A DNA stretch of 64,000 nt from Nematostella vectensis (GCF_932526225.1 NC_064045.1:10258022-10322021), one strand, 5' to 3'. Shown: positions 25,301 to 40,300, counted from the stretch's first letter. Made by a program: numbers and translations. The notes: generated from the sequence alone by a model not told the origin.

Positions 25301-28300
25301 TTGTGTTTCATCAGTATGCTGGACATGTCACGCCATCCTAACCTTGAGTTCCATTGGTATGCTGGACATGTCATGCCATCCTTACCTTGAGTACCATTGG
25401 TATGCTAGACATACTAGCTGCAATTTGATTGGGCAAATGAGCAATATCCGCACCTCGACACAAAGAACGAGAAGAATAGAGACGAAAGAACTCCTTTGTA
25501 GAACAAAGATAATAGGAGACAAAGCAGCTGCGTACTTACTCGTCCCATCAGTGTGCTGGACATGTCACGCAATCCTTACCTTATGTTTTATCATTATGCT
25601 GGACTTGTCAATCCATCCTTACCTTATGTTCCCTCAGTATGCTGGAGATGTTACGCAATCCTTACCTTATGTTCCATCAGTATGCTGGACATGTCACGCC
25701 ATCCTTACCTTATGTTCCCTCAGTATGCTGGACATGTCACGCCATCCTTACCTTATGTTCCATCAGTATGCTGGACATGTCATATCATCCTTACCTTATG
25801 TTCCCTCAGTATGCTGGAGATGTTACGCAATCCTTACCTTATGTTTCATCAGTATGCTGGACATGTCACGCCATCCTTACCTTATGTTCCATCAGTATGC
25901 TGGACATGTCATGTCATCCTTACCTTGTGTTTCATCAGTATGCTGGACATGTCACGCCATCCTTACCTTGTGTTTCATCAGTATGCTGGACATGTCATGC
26001 CATCCTTACCTTGTGTTTCATCAGTATGCTGGACATGTCACGCCATCCTTACCTTATGTTCCATCAGTATGCTGGACATGTCACGCCATCCTTACCTTAT
26101 GTTTCATCAGTATGCTGGACATGTCACGCCATCCTTACCTTGTGTTTCATCAGTATGCTGGACATGTCATGCCATCCTTACCTTGTGTTTCATCAGTATG
26201 CTGGACATGTCATGCCATCCTTACCTTATGTTTCATCAGTATGCTGGACATGTCATATCATCCTTACCTTGAGTTCCATCAGCTGATGGGGAATGGGTAT
26301 GTTGGAGCCATTCTTGTGTTCAGCAATGAGATACCCTCGCTTGCGTGAGGCACTCAAAACCTTGACTACCTCGCCCTTGTGAAAAAGAACTTCACTACTG
26401 CCCCCTGTGTGATGGCAAAAAGCGTTGAATTTTTACTATTGTCAAGTTCGGAAGTATCATCTACATCATTTCTATCACCTATTACACCACATCATCTACA
26501 CCACAACCAATACTAACATTAACATCACTACCACTACCACCACCACCACTACCACCGCCACCATCAACACTACCATCACCACTACCATCACCATCACCAT
26601 CACCATCACCATCTCCATCACCATCACCAGCACCATCACCATCACCACTACCATCACCATCACCATCACCATCAATATCACCATCATCATCACCACCACC
26701 ATCAACATCACCTCCACCATCAACATCACCACCACCATCAACATCACCACCACCATCAACATCACCACCACCATCACCACTACCCTCACTATCACCATCA
26801 TCATCACCACCATCATCACCACTACTCTCACCTTCACCACTACCATCACCATCACCATCACCATCACCATCACCATCACCACCACCATCACCACTACCCT
26901 CACTATCACCATCATCATCACCACCATCATCACCACTACTCTCACCTTCACCACTACCATCACCATCACCACCACCATCATCACCATCACCATCACCGTC
27001 ACCATCACCACAATCCTCACCATCACTATCACCATCAATATCACCATCACCACTTCCCTCACCATCACCATTACCATAATCGCCATCAATATCACCATCA
27101 TCATCACCACCACCATCACAATCACCATCACCATTAGCATCACCATCACCATCACCATCACCACACCATCAATTACCATTGTAATTAAATACACAATTAC
27201 CATCACCAACATTACCTACGCTAAAATTATCAACACTAAATTACCAATATCAACCATTTCGGCAGCATACCTGTAAAGTCCTGTTTCATTATTCGAGTTT
27301 GAGGGAACCCCATCTTCATGTTCCCTTGTATGGTGTAAAGTCGACTCTTGGGCACTGGCGGTGGTGCAGTCTGGAATCAAAATAGACACAAATCAGACAT
27401 AAGAAGAATTTGTGTGAGTTTACATCATTTGATTCTACAAAAAGGAGGCTGTAAAATTTTCAAACACTAGATTCATCTATTCTTGCTTTTCTCAGTTTTA
27501 GTTTTAATCTGGTATTCGTAACGAGGCGTCGGGGCTTAACTGTGGGTGTGTGGGGTAATACAATGTGTGGTAATGGACGTTGGTGCGTGTGTACGTGTGG
27601 CTATTTTATATGGTGTATTGCATTGGGGGCTGTAAGGGTCGGAGTAGTGGCTATGTATGAGAGGTAGAAATAGGCTAGCAGTGAGATGTTAGGGGAGAAC
27701 TGTGTGTTTGACCTTCGGAGGAAGGTGATAATTACATGTTGATAACTTCTCGTGATAACATATTGTTCAATCTTGTGGAGTGTAATGTGAGCTTGTAGAC
27801 ACTTAAATGGAATTACAAGGCCGGTGATAGGAATAAAATATGAAGGCGTGCAGATACGGTATAAAAGAAAGAAATGGATGGCAAATAGGTGTCAGATAGT
27901 GGTTATATAAGTATAGGACAGTTGGCTCCTTGAGTTCGGGGTGTTATATTGTGTCGTGTAAAGAGAGATTGTGTAACAATGCGCGCTGATAATAGATAGT
28001 GGCTGATAAGCGGTGAGTTTATGCGATGGCCTATTTTGAGCGAAAATAATACGCGGTGGCACAGGCAGCAGAAACGGCAGGAATACAAAGAATCGAGAGA
28101 AGTGAATGGCGTGTACCTGGCGGGCTGATAAAAGGAGATACACAAACACACAGAAATAAAACAATAATGTGAGAAATTTCATAAGAGCTCTTAGGAATAA
28201 ATGTGCCACCACACTAATTCTAGCCACGATTTATCGTCAGGGAGCAAGATCGATGGCTAGTCAGGCGCGGTTAGGGAGGTGAAAAGTGATGGGTGCCGAG

Positions 28301-31300
28301 GGTAGGAGACACGAGGACTAGGGCGGAATAGGAAAAGGCTAATGAAGAAACAGGAGGTGTGTGTGAGTGTTGTAGGGCGTGTTGGTTTGTGGGTAGGTAG
28401 GGTGGGTCATATGGTGTGTTCGTTTGTAGTTGGGTTTTGTGCTGTGGGGTAAATGTTTGTATCATGGGGGAGGGGGCTGTATGTAGGGTGTTTGTGGGGG
28501 GGGGGGGTGGTTGTGGGGTTGTGTCTGATGTAGGGTGTGGCTGGTTGGTGTGTTGTGGGTTGGTTGATAGAGTCGTAGGATGCTATGGTGTGTAGGTAGT
28601 AGGCTATGTGTGGAGGGGTAGATGTGTGTGTGGTTGGAGGGGGGTTGGGCTGTATGTAGGGTGTGGTGTTGGGGGGAGCGCTGGTTGTAGGATTAGTGGC
28701 TGCTGTAGGGTGTGGTTGGTCTGGTGTGTTGTAGGGTGAGTAGTGTTGTGGCCATGGGGGGGGGAAGGGGGGGAAAGGGGTGTGTGGTTTGTTGGCGGGG
28801 GTATGGCTTGTGTAGGGCGTGTTAGGTATGTATTTTTTAGGTGAGAGTGTAGGAAAGTATAAGGGGGGAGGTAGTGTATGTGTCTGTGTGTGGGGCTTAG
28901 GTGGGTGTTGGTGTTGTGTTGGGGCTTGGAATAATCGTGGTGGGTTGTATGATGGTGTGGTATGGGTAAAGTGGGTATGGGGCTGTTTGTGGGGTTAGGC
29001 ATGAGGGGGTGCTTGTTGTGGGGTAAGTGGGTGGTTGGGTGTAGGTGATGTGAGTAGGGGGGTACTTGGGTGGTTAAATAGGTATGAGGGGGAGAGAAAG
29101 GGGGTTGTGACATGTATAGAGCCGGGTGGTAGTAGTGGGTAGGTATGTTGTGTGGTAAGGATAAAATAAGATTTAATTTGTGAGAGGGATGTGCGTGAGG
29201 GGGACGGGGTGGAGAAAGAAGTGTTGTGAGGGGGATTTGGGGGACGCCTCGGGATCACTTAATGTGATACAGCACTTTCCCAGTATGGTAATCATAGTTT
29301 TGGGTCAGGAACAGATAATTGTATATTTTTTGCCGTCTCAATGTTCTGCAGGGTATTTATATTATCATCATTCGGATTTTTTTCTTTGTGCGTGTTATTT
29401 TGGAAACTCCGCCCCTCTCTTCAATAAGATGAGTGCCGAAAGGCCAGAATCTTTAGAGCCAAATTGAAGGCCTAGAGTTTCCCCCAAACGGCCTTAACGC
29501 CATGACGCCTCAATGCCAAGATGGTCCTTTAGAGAATGATGTGATGCTTGCCTGTTTCCAAACCTCTAAAAAAACTTATGTCACATGCTAGGAGAGATGA
29601 TGGTGAACAGACCGAAAGCAGAAAGCGCTTTAGCTGTAAAGTAAGCCTTTGCGCGCCTATGCAGGTAGGGAATAGTCACGCACTGCTTCCCTCCCAAAGA
29701 GGGAAGGGAGGGAGGGAGGGAAGCGTTGCGTGACTGACACTAAAAACGGCTGCAAGCAAACTACCAGATGTGCATGAAGGAATACCAGACATACCATATC
29801 GAGACCGTAGAGACAACAAGTTTCTTCAGCAGTTTTCGTGTCCACTCGCAACTCCTTGTCGGTAGGAACAGAAGGGGGACGGGAGTGTCTGTAACATACA
29901 TACCATCAGGGGCGGACCCACGCGGATGACAGGGGCAATACACGAGTTTGAGCCTTATAATAATGTATTACACCTTTTTCAAATGAGGCTATTACATTCG
30001 GAGAATCCATGAGTCGTAACCCGCAGTGCTTCATGGGTATCAGCGAAATAAGCGTTAAAAAAAAAACAATTCCAGGTTTAGAAAGCTGTAATATTCTTAT
30101 TTAGGGGCCTGTAAATATTTACATAATTTCAGAGACCAGATTCAGCCCTGAACCACTGCAGCCAATGAGACGTGGTTTCTCAAGTGAAACCTTATTTGAT
30201 GACCAAGTCCCAACGTTTCCGTTTTCGTTTAAAAACGCAACCTTTTTGTTACGGATACGGGTATCGTCCACACGTAAACGCGAAAACGATGACCGAAAAC
30301 GGAACGATTTGAAAACGATCTCCAGAGTGGAACAATTTGAAAACGATACCCTTTCGGTGCCGTGGGGACGGGCGAAAACGGAACCTTTCGAAAACGATTG
30401 CGTGATGACTCAGGTCCAGTCCCACTTGGCGCGCGAGTACGCATGCGCTGTAGAGCTTGTTATCGTTTTCGTATCTTTTTTACGTTTCCGTGGGGACGTG
30501 TCGTATCAAAAGTTAAACGCTTCGTGTGGACGCGGATCTTTTTGAAAACGGAACAAAAAGGTTGCGTTTCCAAAAGAAAACGGATACGTGGGGACGGGGT
30601 CTAATAGAAACACTTTAATCAAAAGGGAGAGTGGTTATCCACCTTAACTCTATCCGCACCTGGCTCTGAGACTAAACTGCATGGCATCCTTGTTTGGGGT
30701 TATTTTGTACTCGTCTTTATCACTTTGCACTAAGGATCGCATCTAGTTACAAGCGAACAGCATGTTGGGAAGATTTTGGGCTTACTTGATATTAGCAGCC
30801 ATGCTATGCGCCTGCGGGGTGATAGCAGCGGACTCTCTCCATTTGTCATGCCTGAGCTCAAGCTGTACTTTCATTGGCTCGCTGGGGACAGAAACTCCAT
30901 TAAACACATTGCTATAATCTTTAAAAATGCTATTATAGATGACACGCGATTTTTTCTTTCCGCGTTCATCCTATAACAGAAATTTAAAAAACGACTACTA
31001 CTACGGAAGCGGCAGAAAAAAACCCGGTAAATTTAACACATTTTGGCTAAACTTCAGAATACCCGTCCACATTTTAAGGCCTCAAAATTACATCGGTCAA
31101 TATAAACTACTACGGAAGCGGCAGAAAAAAACCCCAGCCATTTTTAGTACGACATGAAAATTATAAGTCCCACAGTTTCTCTTAAAAGCGGCGTTTCTTG
31201 GCACAAAAAACAAAACAAGTAAATTTAACACATTTTGGCTAAACTTCAGAATACCCGTCCACATTTTAAGGCCTGTAAATTTCATCGGTCAATATAAAAT

Positions 31301-34300
31301 ATCCATCATTGCACAATTAAATTATAATCGGATATGTTATGTTGGTTCGCGGTCCGCAGTCAAAGACTACTATCCATAATGCGAAATTGGTTGGTTCGCG
31401 GTCTAGGGCTTAGTCATATTCATCCGGCGTCTGTATTGTATGTTTGGAAAGTGAGACTAAACTTTATTAACAAAACTATACAGAAAATAATCATCAATAC
31501 CTCCTTACTTCGGACGGCGGACCACAGTGGCAGTGACTTGGATTACTTAGACTTATTCTCTAATAATTCGCTCAATAAATATGCAAAGACGGCTTTACTG
31601 GGGACTGCGGACCGCGGACCACGGTATCAATGACTTATCAGTTAGATTTATAATTTGATACTTCGTTCTATAAATATGCACAGACGGCTTCACTGCGGAC
31701 CGCGGACCACGGTAGCAGTGACTTAGATCAGTTAGATTTATAATTTGATACTTCGTTCTATAAATATGCACAGACGGCTTCACTGCGGACCGCGGACCAC
31801 GGTAGCAGTGACTTAGATCAGTTAGATTTATAATTAATACTTCGTTCTATAAATATGCACAGACGGCTTCACAGCGGACCGCGGACCACGGTAGCAGTGA
31901 CTTAGATCAGTTAGATTTATAATTTAATACTCCGTTCTATAAATATGTACAAACGGCTTCACTGCGGACCGCGGACCACGGTAGCAGTGACTTATATCAA
32001 TTAAATAATTTCGTTAGATGAATCAAAAAGACAGCTTCACTGCGGACCGCGGACCGCGGACCACGGTAGCAATGACTTAGATCAATTAAATAATTTCGTT
32101 AGATGAATCAAAAAGACAGCTTCACTGCGGAGTGCGGACCACGGCAGTGGGTGTTCTGAAGTTGCTCCCAATTTTTTTATAATAGATAGATATATAGATA
32201 CATACATATAAAGCCAGCACCCCAACCCCTCTCTCCCTGCGCAAACACTAGGGTAAACCGATAGGATCTTTTAGGGGGGGGAATTATTTATCTGATACAT
32301 GTGTCGATTCAAATGATTGTTTTTCATTCAGCAAATGTACTATGGATTTGAATGAATGGCACATCAGCGATTCCACCCACACTCGTCCATCTCAATTTAA
32401 TGGTATAAACTCCCGCTCTGATGGATTCTTATCAATTCTCTTCCATGCCCAATGCCGCTATCGATTGCCTGAACGTGCAATTGAATGCCCCATGTTATTT
32501 AAAATTCCTAAATGGGTTTTTGCTTCACGTAAGTGATCGCCGGTTCATGCGAATGAAATGTACTTGTTTGATCGCTAGACATTTTATGCACAAGAACAGG
32601 TGAAAATGATAAAGCAAATTTTGAAGAAATACAATATTTGCAGCATAGCATTTGCCCACATTTTTATAAAAGATGTCACAATCGATCGACAACATGTTGT
32701 ACCTGAAGAAGACGTAATTCTTCCCTAATGCGTAAGAACCAAACAAGTGCGTTGCCATGGAGACATCACCAGCACTCAGCACTGACTCCAGAATGTTCTT
32801 GCAATCCTCAGCCCCAGACTCTTCGTGTCCTATGATCCTGCTCGGACACAGGAAGCCATATCTGCTGATGAAATACTGGAATTTCTCGTGATTGGCAAAA
32901 CCTGGGAAAGAGTGAGAGCAGAATAAAACTCTGGTCTATAATGCCCAACTCTTCAAATTGGCATTTCAGAGTATTTTTTTATGGATTTGCAATTACAATC
33001 AGGGTGGCAACAAGGTAAATTATTCAAGTGATACCAATCCCAGGGATCCAAAATTGGGTAAAACCATGTTTCCGTACATTTTTGGGCAAATTATCCCTGA
33101 CCCACCCGAGAAAATTTCCGTGATCCAAACATTTTTAAAATGTGAGACTGATTGCACCAACATAATTTTGATCCCATATAATACCTCATTACTACCCTGA
33201 TAAAATGCCTTCAAATCAGACCAGACCACATATATCTTGCACCACAGACTACCTACTTGACTGTAGCATCTGAAGCGTCTCAAAGACCTGTAGCGCCCTC
33301 AGTTGTTGATTGACAGTGTTGCGGTCAAACCTGGCAGGCTCCTCGCGGGCATTTCCACGGATACATCTGATGAACCAAGGGCGAGCCTGGACCAGCGTCT
33401 TCACCAGCCCATCTAACTTGCTCTAAGCAAACAGTTGAGACATAACGATACCATGGCAACAAGGAGCAGCCTATCCACAATGCAATACGCACAGACAAGA
33501 TGATGGGTAAGGAAACGATAGCAACAGGGGGAAGCCTACCCATAATGCAACACACACTCCGATTCATGATGATGGGTAAGGAAACCATGGTAATGGGGAG
33601 CACCCTTCCCACAATGCAACACAGACGAGCCGGATGATGGGTACATATGCCACAGCAACAGGGAGCATTTTTATTATCTTATACTTTAATTACCTGGACG
33701 TCCTGGTAGAATGTGGTTAGCCCCAGGTCGGCAATACTTGGTGAGCTGTTGATGAAAAAAAAAATGATATATACAGGTGTCATTTAAACACCAAAGCTCC
33801 AGCATGAGATAATTCACCAATCTCTCATTCTCTTTTATTTTTATAACGGCCCACCCCTCTTTTCTTAAAACCTTTCTGAGAACAGCCCCTTTTCCTAATA
33901 ACCTTTTTGAGGACAGCCCCTTTTTCTTAGAACCTTTCTGATAATAGCCCCTTTTTCTTAGAGCATTTCTGAGACCGGCTCCTTTTTCTTGGAACCTTTC
34001 TGAGAACAGCCCCATTTTCTTAGAACCTTTCTGAGAACAGACCCTTTTTCTTAGAACCTTTCTGAGAACAGCCCCTTTTTTTAAAACCTTTCTGAGAACA
34101 GCCCCTTTTTCTTAGAACCTTTCTAACACCTTGCTGCATATCTTTTTTTTCAAAAGCTCCCAAAATTCTTACGAGGAGAGAACTTTGAAGTCATACCCTG
34201 AATTCCTTCTGTCCCTGGGTGGGTGAAATCCTGTGGAGTACACCCCCACCCCCTAGTACCTTCCAGAATCCTGTCCCTGGGTGGGTAAAATCCTGTGAAG

Positions 34301-37300
34301 TACACATCTCCACCCCCCCCCCAGTACCTTCCAGAATCCTGTCCCTGGGTGGGTGAAATCCTGTGAAGTACACATCTCCACCCCCCCCCCCCCCTAGTAC
34401 CTTCCAGAATCCTGTCCCTGGGTGGGTGAAATCCTGTGGAGTACACACCTCACCCCACCCCACCCCCCAGTACCTTCCAGAATCCTGTCCCTGGCTGGGT
34501 GAAATCCTGTGGAGTACCCCCTTGGGGGATGCCGCCTGTCCTTGAGTTGTCCTCAAGTCACTCATGAACAGATGGGTGGCGAAGCCAAAGCTGCAGTTCT
34601 AATAATCAATAATAATTAATTAACTTCTATAGCAGGTTCTGACACATCCAATTAACCTTATCTTATCCCAGTGGTTATAACAAGTTGCAGAACAAGAAAG
34701 GCAGTGCTCTATCCTTAAAAATGATTGTGAGGGCAGCCCCTGACCTGTCTTGAAAAAACGCAGATGATATCATCAGGGATGGTGTCACGATTTTTGTCAA
34801 GCAGACCCTCTGTTTCATAAACAACCTAAAATTACAGAAACTGATTATTGATGCAACATTATATATAAAAACAAGAGGTTGAGAGTTTCTTGAAAGTACC
34901 TACATTATCTGCATAGTGACACACTCCAAACGCAGTACTATTAGGATCAGGGTCAAAGAACCTGAAGACAAAACACAAAGTGGTTTTTACATACACCTAT
35001 TTCAAAAAAGGTTGTCAGTGCAAATGGCGAACGGCAAATAGTAAATGGCAGTTCTAAGCCTGAACGGTGCTTTTGGGTACTAATCATTCGTAAAATTAAA
35101 GGTGTTAAATAAAGTCTAGCAATGTCAGAGACATACATTGATGATCTTTAATGGATAATTGTTTGATTTATCCATATTCTTCAGCATTTAGTAGAAATTT
35201 AATGAGACCCATGGTTCCTTTAGGTCCTAGAACTGCCATTTGCCGTTTCGCACTGACAACGTTTTTTGAAATAGGTATATACTGTCATTATTAAAGGCTA
35301 ATCTTGGTGAATTTATAGTGGAGAAAGATAACTTTATTCAAAATAAGGAGAGAACTTATTATGACATGGAGCAGCCCACAGCCAAAAATCATGGTGGATA
35401 CCCTAGCGGCAGAAATATCAGCACTTGAGAAAGCTAGCTAGCAAAAGGTGTATGTACAATTAGTCTGTTAAACACCAATCTAGGTGCACTGATGAACGTT
35501 AAAAAAAGATAGAAAACATCACACAACATGAATATGCCATTTGTCTTCACAAAAGGAGATCTTATTCAGGAGTCTAAGGCAGACAGACAAAAAAATCGCA
35601 AGTTTTCCCAAAATAAGGTCTGGTTAAGTTTGGTTAGCTTGAATTTTTGCATAGAGGTTTCTCATGTTATGTAAATCAACATGTCAAAAAGATTTTTTTC
35701 TAATGGATTCGTCTTTGAGATATGGATGAGGCTTGAAGTGCAATATTCAAATGTTTAAAGTATGAATTCTCCTCGTTTTTATGGAGAAGTCAGGCTCTGA
35801 TCAGAAATTAAGCCAACTTTGCTCGCTTATATCTAAATTTAATATCTTCTTAATTTCTTTAAAATTTGGAATTGAGCTTTTGGTCAGAGGAGCTCCTTGT
35901 ATGCAGAATCTTGAGCTGATATATATTTTTTTATTATATATTTTTGTTTGCTCTGTCTCTAAGGCATGTACCCAAGGTTTGATGAGGGGGAGTGTAGGGG
36001 GAGGGGGCCTAGATCATAAGCAAAAAAGTATTCATGATTTCAAAATTCTTTAACAGAAGAAGCATTTTTTTGGAAGTCAAAGTGGGGAGGGGTGAATGCT
36101 TGTAGCACTGAGTCTTGCTCTGGGCTTTGGTGTTGTTGTCATGCAAAGTCTACCCACCATTCACTGTCCGAGTGATGGTCACGGACCTCTTGTAAAAACT
36201 CTTCTTGGGAGCCTTTTGCAAGTAAGCACTCTTTGTCCATCAGTGTCAAAACACCAGCACTCTGTTATATAGCAAGATTGAAAAGTCAGAAAGTCTCAAG
36301 AACAATTGTAACAAAAAGTATTGAAAATAAACAGTATAACATTTTTGTACCACCTAGTTATGATCCCCTGACAGAAGGGGTGCATTTAAAAATAGACAGC
36401 ATCCTTAATGAGAGATACTGAAATTGATTGAAAAAGCTCCAGGGATTTTAATTTCTCATGTACAAGGCGTGCTATTTATTCTGGGGAGCAGCTTACTGTA
36501 TTTAGAAAAGGCACTTATGTGAGGGACGAGGGATGGGCTTATTTCAAGATCTGTTTTTATGACATACATGGAGTAGAAATCCTCCCAGAACCAAATTCTG
36601 TGGCAAGTGGTACTGTCTGTATTCTTACCTGGCAAGTGAGCAGCTCTATACAAGCAGCATTATCAATATAGTCTAAGTCCAATTCTGACAGAAGGCCCTC
36701 TTCCCTAAAAAAAGTGGACAGATAAAATCAGATATCAATATGGAGAATAATTTGTCAAGATCCTTGCAAAATCAGATATCAATATGGAGAATAATTATTT
36801 GTCAAGATCCTTGAGTTAACAAAAATGTTCAAATTTTACTGTTTCTTGCACATAATGTATACAGTAAATAAAGCAGGTTTATTAACTTTCTTCTCTTGCA
36901 CATACCTGCAATATTCCTCTGTGGTTTTAAAGATGCGTGTGTTGTAAAAATGTTGGATTGTCTCTGCACACAGATTGACACATATCTGATTTAGGCCATT
37001 CACCTGTGTACACAATTAAATGAAGGTCGTATCATATATACACTTAGCACACGTATCAGGTAATTATATTTTATTCTAAAACTGGAGAGGAAACATAAAA
37101 CCTGTCACAAAACCTGACACAAATCAAAGACACAATGCCTGCAGCCCCATCTTAGGCTGCTGTCCAAAAGTCATCGGCTGTCAAAAATTTCCTGATTTTA
37201 AAACACATGGTACATAGCACAATCAGATGGTCGTCCAATACACCAAAAATTATCCATGGCATTGTCTGGAGAGTTAACAAAGGATTTATGGACAAAAAGT

Positions 37301-40300
37301 TCCCTATAAGCAAATACACAGAATGACTGAGACTCTGCCCCCAACATGAAAGCAAAATGGTCTTGCTAGACCTTAGTGTTGGTCCTGTATCTGATGACAT
37401 AGTGATAATTATGGGGCTGGTGGTAGTGACAGCTATAGTGGTGACAGATGGTCTGTGGGCAATTCAATTGGACTGTACTCACCTCGCAATTCTCAAATCC
37501 AAACATATCCATAACAGACACAAGACCACTAACACCTGGAACCAATGTGCCAATGTGGGTGCCGTTTGGGATGCCTAAATTTAAAAAAATCCCATTTTCC
37601 ATCAACAGAAGTGGCACAATAGACCAGTGGTGTGGGCTTCCTTTTTCAAGCAATAGGGATTGAACTTTCGACAGCTCAGCTTGTTTTTACTTTTAAAGGA
37701 AAAAACTGATTATCTTTTTTTGTGGACTGTAAATCCCTTTTTGTGGACTGTAAATCCCTCTCTAGGTACTGAACTGTGCAGAGTGGGGTATAATGCCGGG
37801 TGCAGGGTGAGGTGTAAGGTGGGGAGTAGAGTGAGATTGGGCAAAGGGTAGAGGTATAAGGTAAGGTTTAAGGTGGGGTGTAAGAGTGTGTCCTTGTACC
37901 ATTTCCATCTTGCCACATACTATTTGAATCAGATTTTGTAAGAAACAATTAAAACCTTTAAATCAATGAAATGTTATCATGAGGGGTGACTAGCTGCTAG
38001 AAATACTAATTTTCTCGCCAAATTCTAAGGCATCTCAGATTTTGAAGATTCAATTTCTCGTTTTTGGATCTTAAGAAAAGCAAGATCTTATTTTCTTGGA
38101 TTTTTAAAACATCCTACTTGCCATCTTGAAATTTCTTAGATGGGCCATTTACCAGCCCTATCCTGCAAATGACCTAGTGCTCAATGACCTAGTGTCTCAA
38201 AAGACAACAAATACCATTAATGTCGATTCCAACTACAGCTACCTGTACCCTGCGGAGGTGTTTTCAGGAGACCATCAGAGAGCCCCACCCTTGCCGTTAC
38301 ATCTAGCACCTCAGGAGAGAGGGGAGGGGTGCGCAGAGATTCAAAGGAGCCATGTGGAGAACCATTTATAACTGGTGATGATTGGCGTTTAAAGCTGTTG
38401 ATGCGACGTGCGATGGCAGCAACTGTTCGCAGGTAGAGAGCTTGTGCCAGAGAGTCTCTGTTTTGGTTTGCCTGAAAAAACAAAACAGCTTGTATTAAAA
38501 GGGCACTTGCAGGTCTGAAGAGTGATTTTAGTGGAGCTCCAATGTGGTGCAAATAACCACATGAGCCCCATACCTAAGAAAAAGTTGTATACAATAAAAA
38601 TATGGCAGCCTATTTCCATCAACTTTTTTGGGGATGCCTTTGCAATATTTTCCATCAATTTGTTTTTTGAAGTATAAACATATGTTCTAGGATAGCTCTT
38701 GATTTCCTCACATTTTGTCTATATTTATCACTAAAATATGTGGCTGATATGGTCTCTTTCAATGCACACTTCTTACCATCTCAGGATCACAGAGGGATCT
38801 GAGAACTTGTCCACGGAGGGTCTTGGTCTTTGTGGTCAGACCTCGATATAAGGAGACGCCAGACACCCCAAGCAACGCTGCGACAGCTTTGATCTCTAAA
38901 ACAATCAAAGATGACTTTAGTAGACTATGTTCTCAAGCGTAAAGGTAGGGATGTACTGGGGACGTATGCACCTCCCATCATCCCTTAAAAACCCCAGACT
39001 CTTGAGGAGTTGTCAATTTTTATACTTTTCCCATTGTCATCTATATCGTATGACTTCTCAGGATATTTGTACAGTTCTATAAAAACTCATTCTACTTAAA
39101 ATCAATCTCCCCTTATTCCCATGATTTCTGTTTCCTATTCTTGCACCTTCCCCTTTACGTTTCTTTTCCTTTTACTTGAATTCAGGTTGGTCTCCTTCTT
39201 TTCTTCCGAACCACAGATCTTCTATAATTGTTACATATTACCATTTTTGCATTTGATCAATTAATTTTCTCAAGCTTTTATTTATTTTTGACCGGTTCCT
39301 CCACCTGTTTTCTTTGAAATAAAGTTCCTGGTTACCTCCCTATCCATGGACTTTCTATATTTGTTACTGTTCATTTTTGATGTATATTACTTCATTCCCT
39401 CAACCCTCAAGGAGAAGCCTTTTTTCTCCTTTCTCTTATTTTTATTCCCTCCAATTTACTCCTCATCAATAGCTCTGATATGAGTGTTAGTGTACATTAC
39501 TGTACCATGTTTTCTAAAAACACTTTACTTCATTCCCTCAACCCCTCAACCTTCATGGAGAAGCCTTTTTTCTCCTTTCTCTTATTTTTATTCCCTCCAA
39601 TTTACTCCTCATCATTAGCTCTACTATGAGTGTACCATATCATTAGTGCATTCTATGAGTACATTACTTCTTTCCCTACCCTCCCCATACCCTTGCCTTG
39701 CTCTGCTATGATTGCCACATACCAATGTTGAATTCTATAAGTACATTACTTCTTTCCCTCAATCCCCCATACCCTTGCCTTGCTCTGCTATGGTTGTCAC
39801 ATACCATTGTTGCCTTTGACATCCAGCTCCATTCCCTCTCCTTCAACAAACTGGACATTCCCCAGTAGAAGTATTGCCGCAAGGATTCGTTGGACATCAT
39901 CAAATTTGATTGTAAGAGCTGCCAGCCCTGTCTAAATAGACCAAAAGCATAGCAAATGACACAGAGGACATACTGTAAATCCATGTGACGGTCATGCCTT
40001 TGTGGATAATGTAAACACAGCATATCACTCCCGATGATGGTTTTCAAAATTTAACAACTAAACTTTTCTGTGGTTAATTATGGTCAAAGGTCCCTCCCTT
40101 CTTGAGGTTTTGGTTATGTGGGATAAGAAATATTAGGTGGATAAATACCTCAAAAATAAATTTTCATGGAGAATAATGTGGCAAACTTCTTGAACATGTT
40201 TTGGTAGCATTTACAGAAAGATCTGTATTGGTCAGGGAAAACAAAACACCTGGACAAGTCGTCCAATCCAAGAACAAAATTGTCTACAATTTATCTGGAC

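Noticed and set aside
25405-25545. Possible myosin micro-exon at the unique island in the 43-bp array (strong GTAAGT at about 25532)
   Set aside because: A donor is present but no convincing in-frame exon with an acceptor could be drawn. Kept only as a possibility.
23932-26348. Several 215-388 aa open frames with HQYAGHV / CWTCH / SMLDMS repeats
   Set aside because: They are the three rotating frames of one 43-bp DNA repeat. The protein content is identical in all frames, with no start context and no domain.
26425-27276. Open frames of Thr/Ile (plus) and Met/Val (minus), 238-283 aa
   Set aside because: Pure translation of ATC/ACC simple repeat lying in a myosin intron.
28604-29258. Pro/His/Thr-rich minus-strand open frames
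   Set aside because: Composition artefact of the G/T-rich, C-poor block. No domain, no splice logic.
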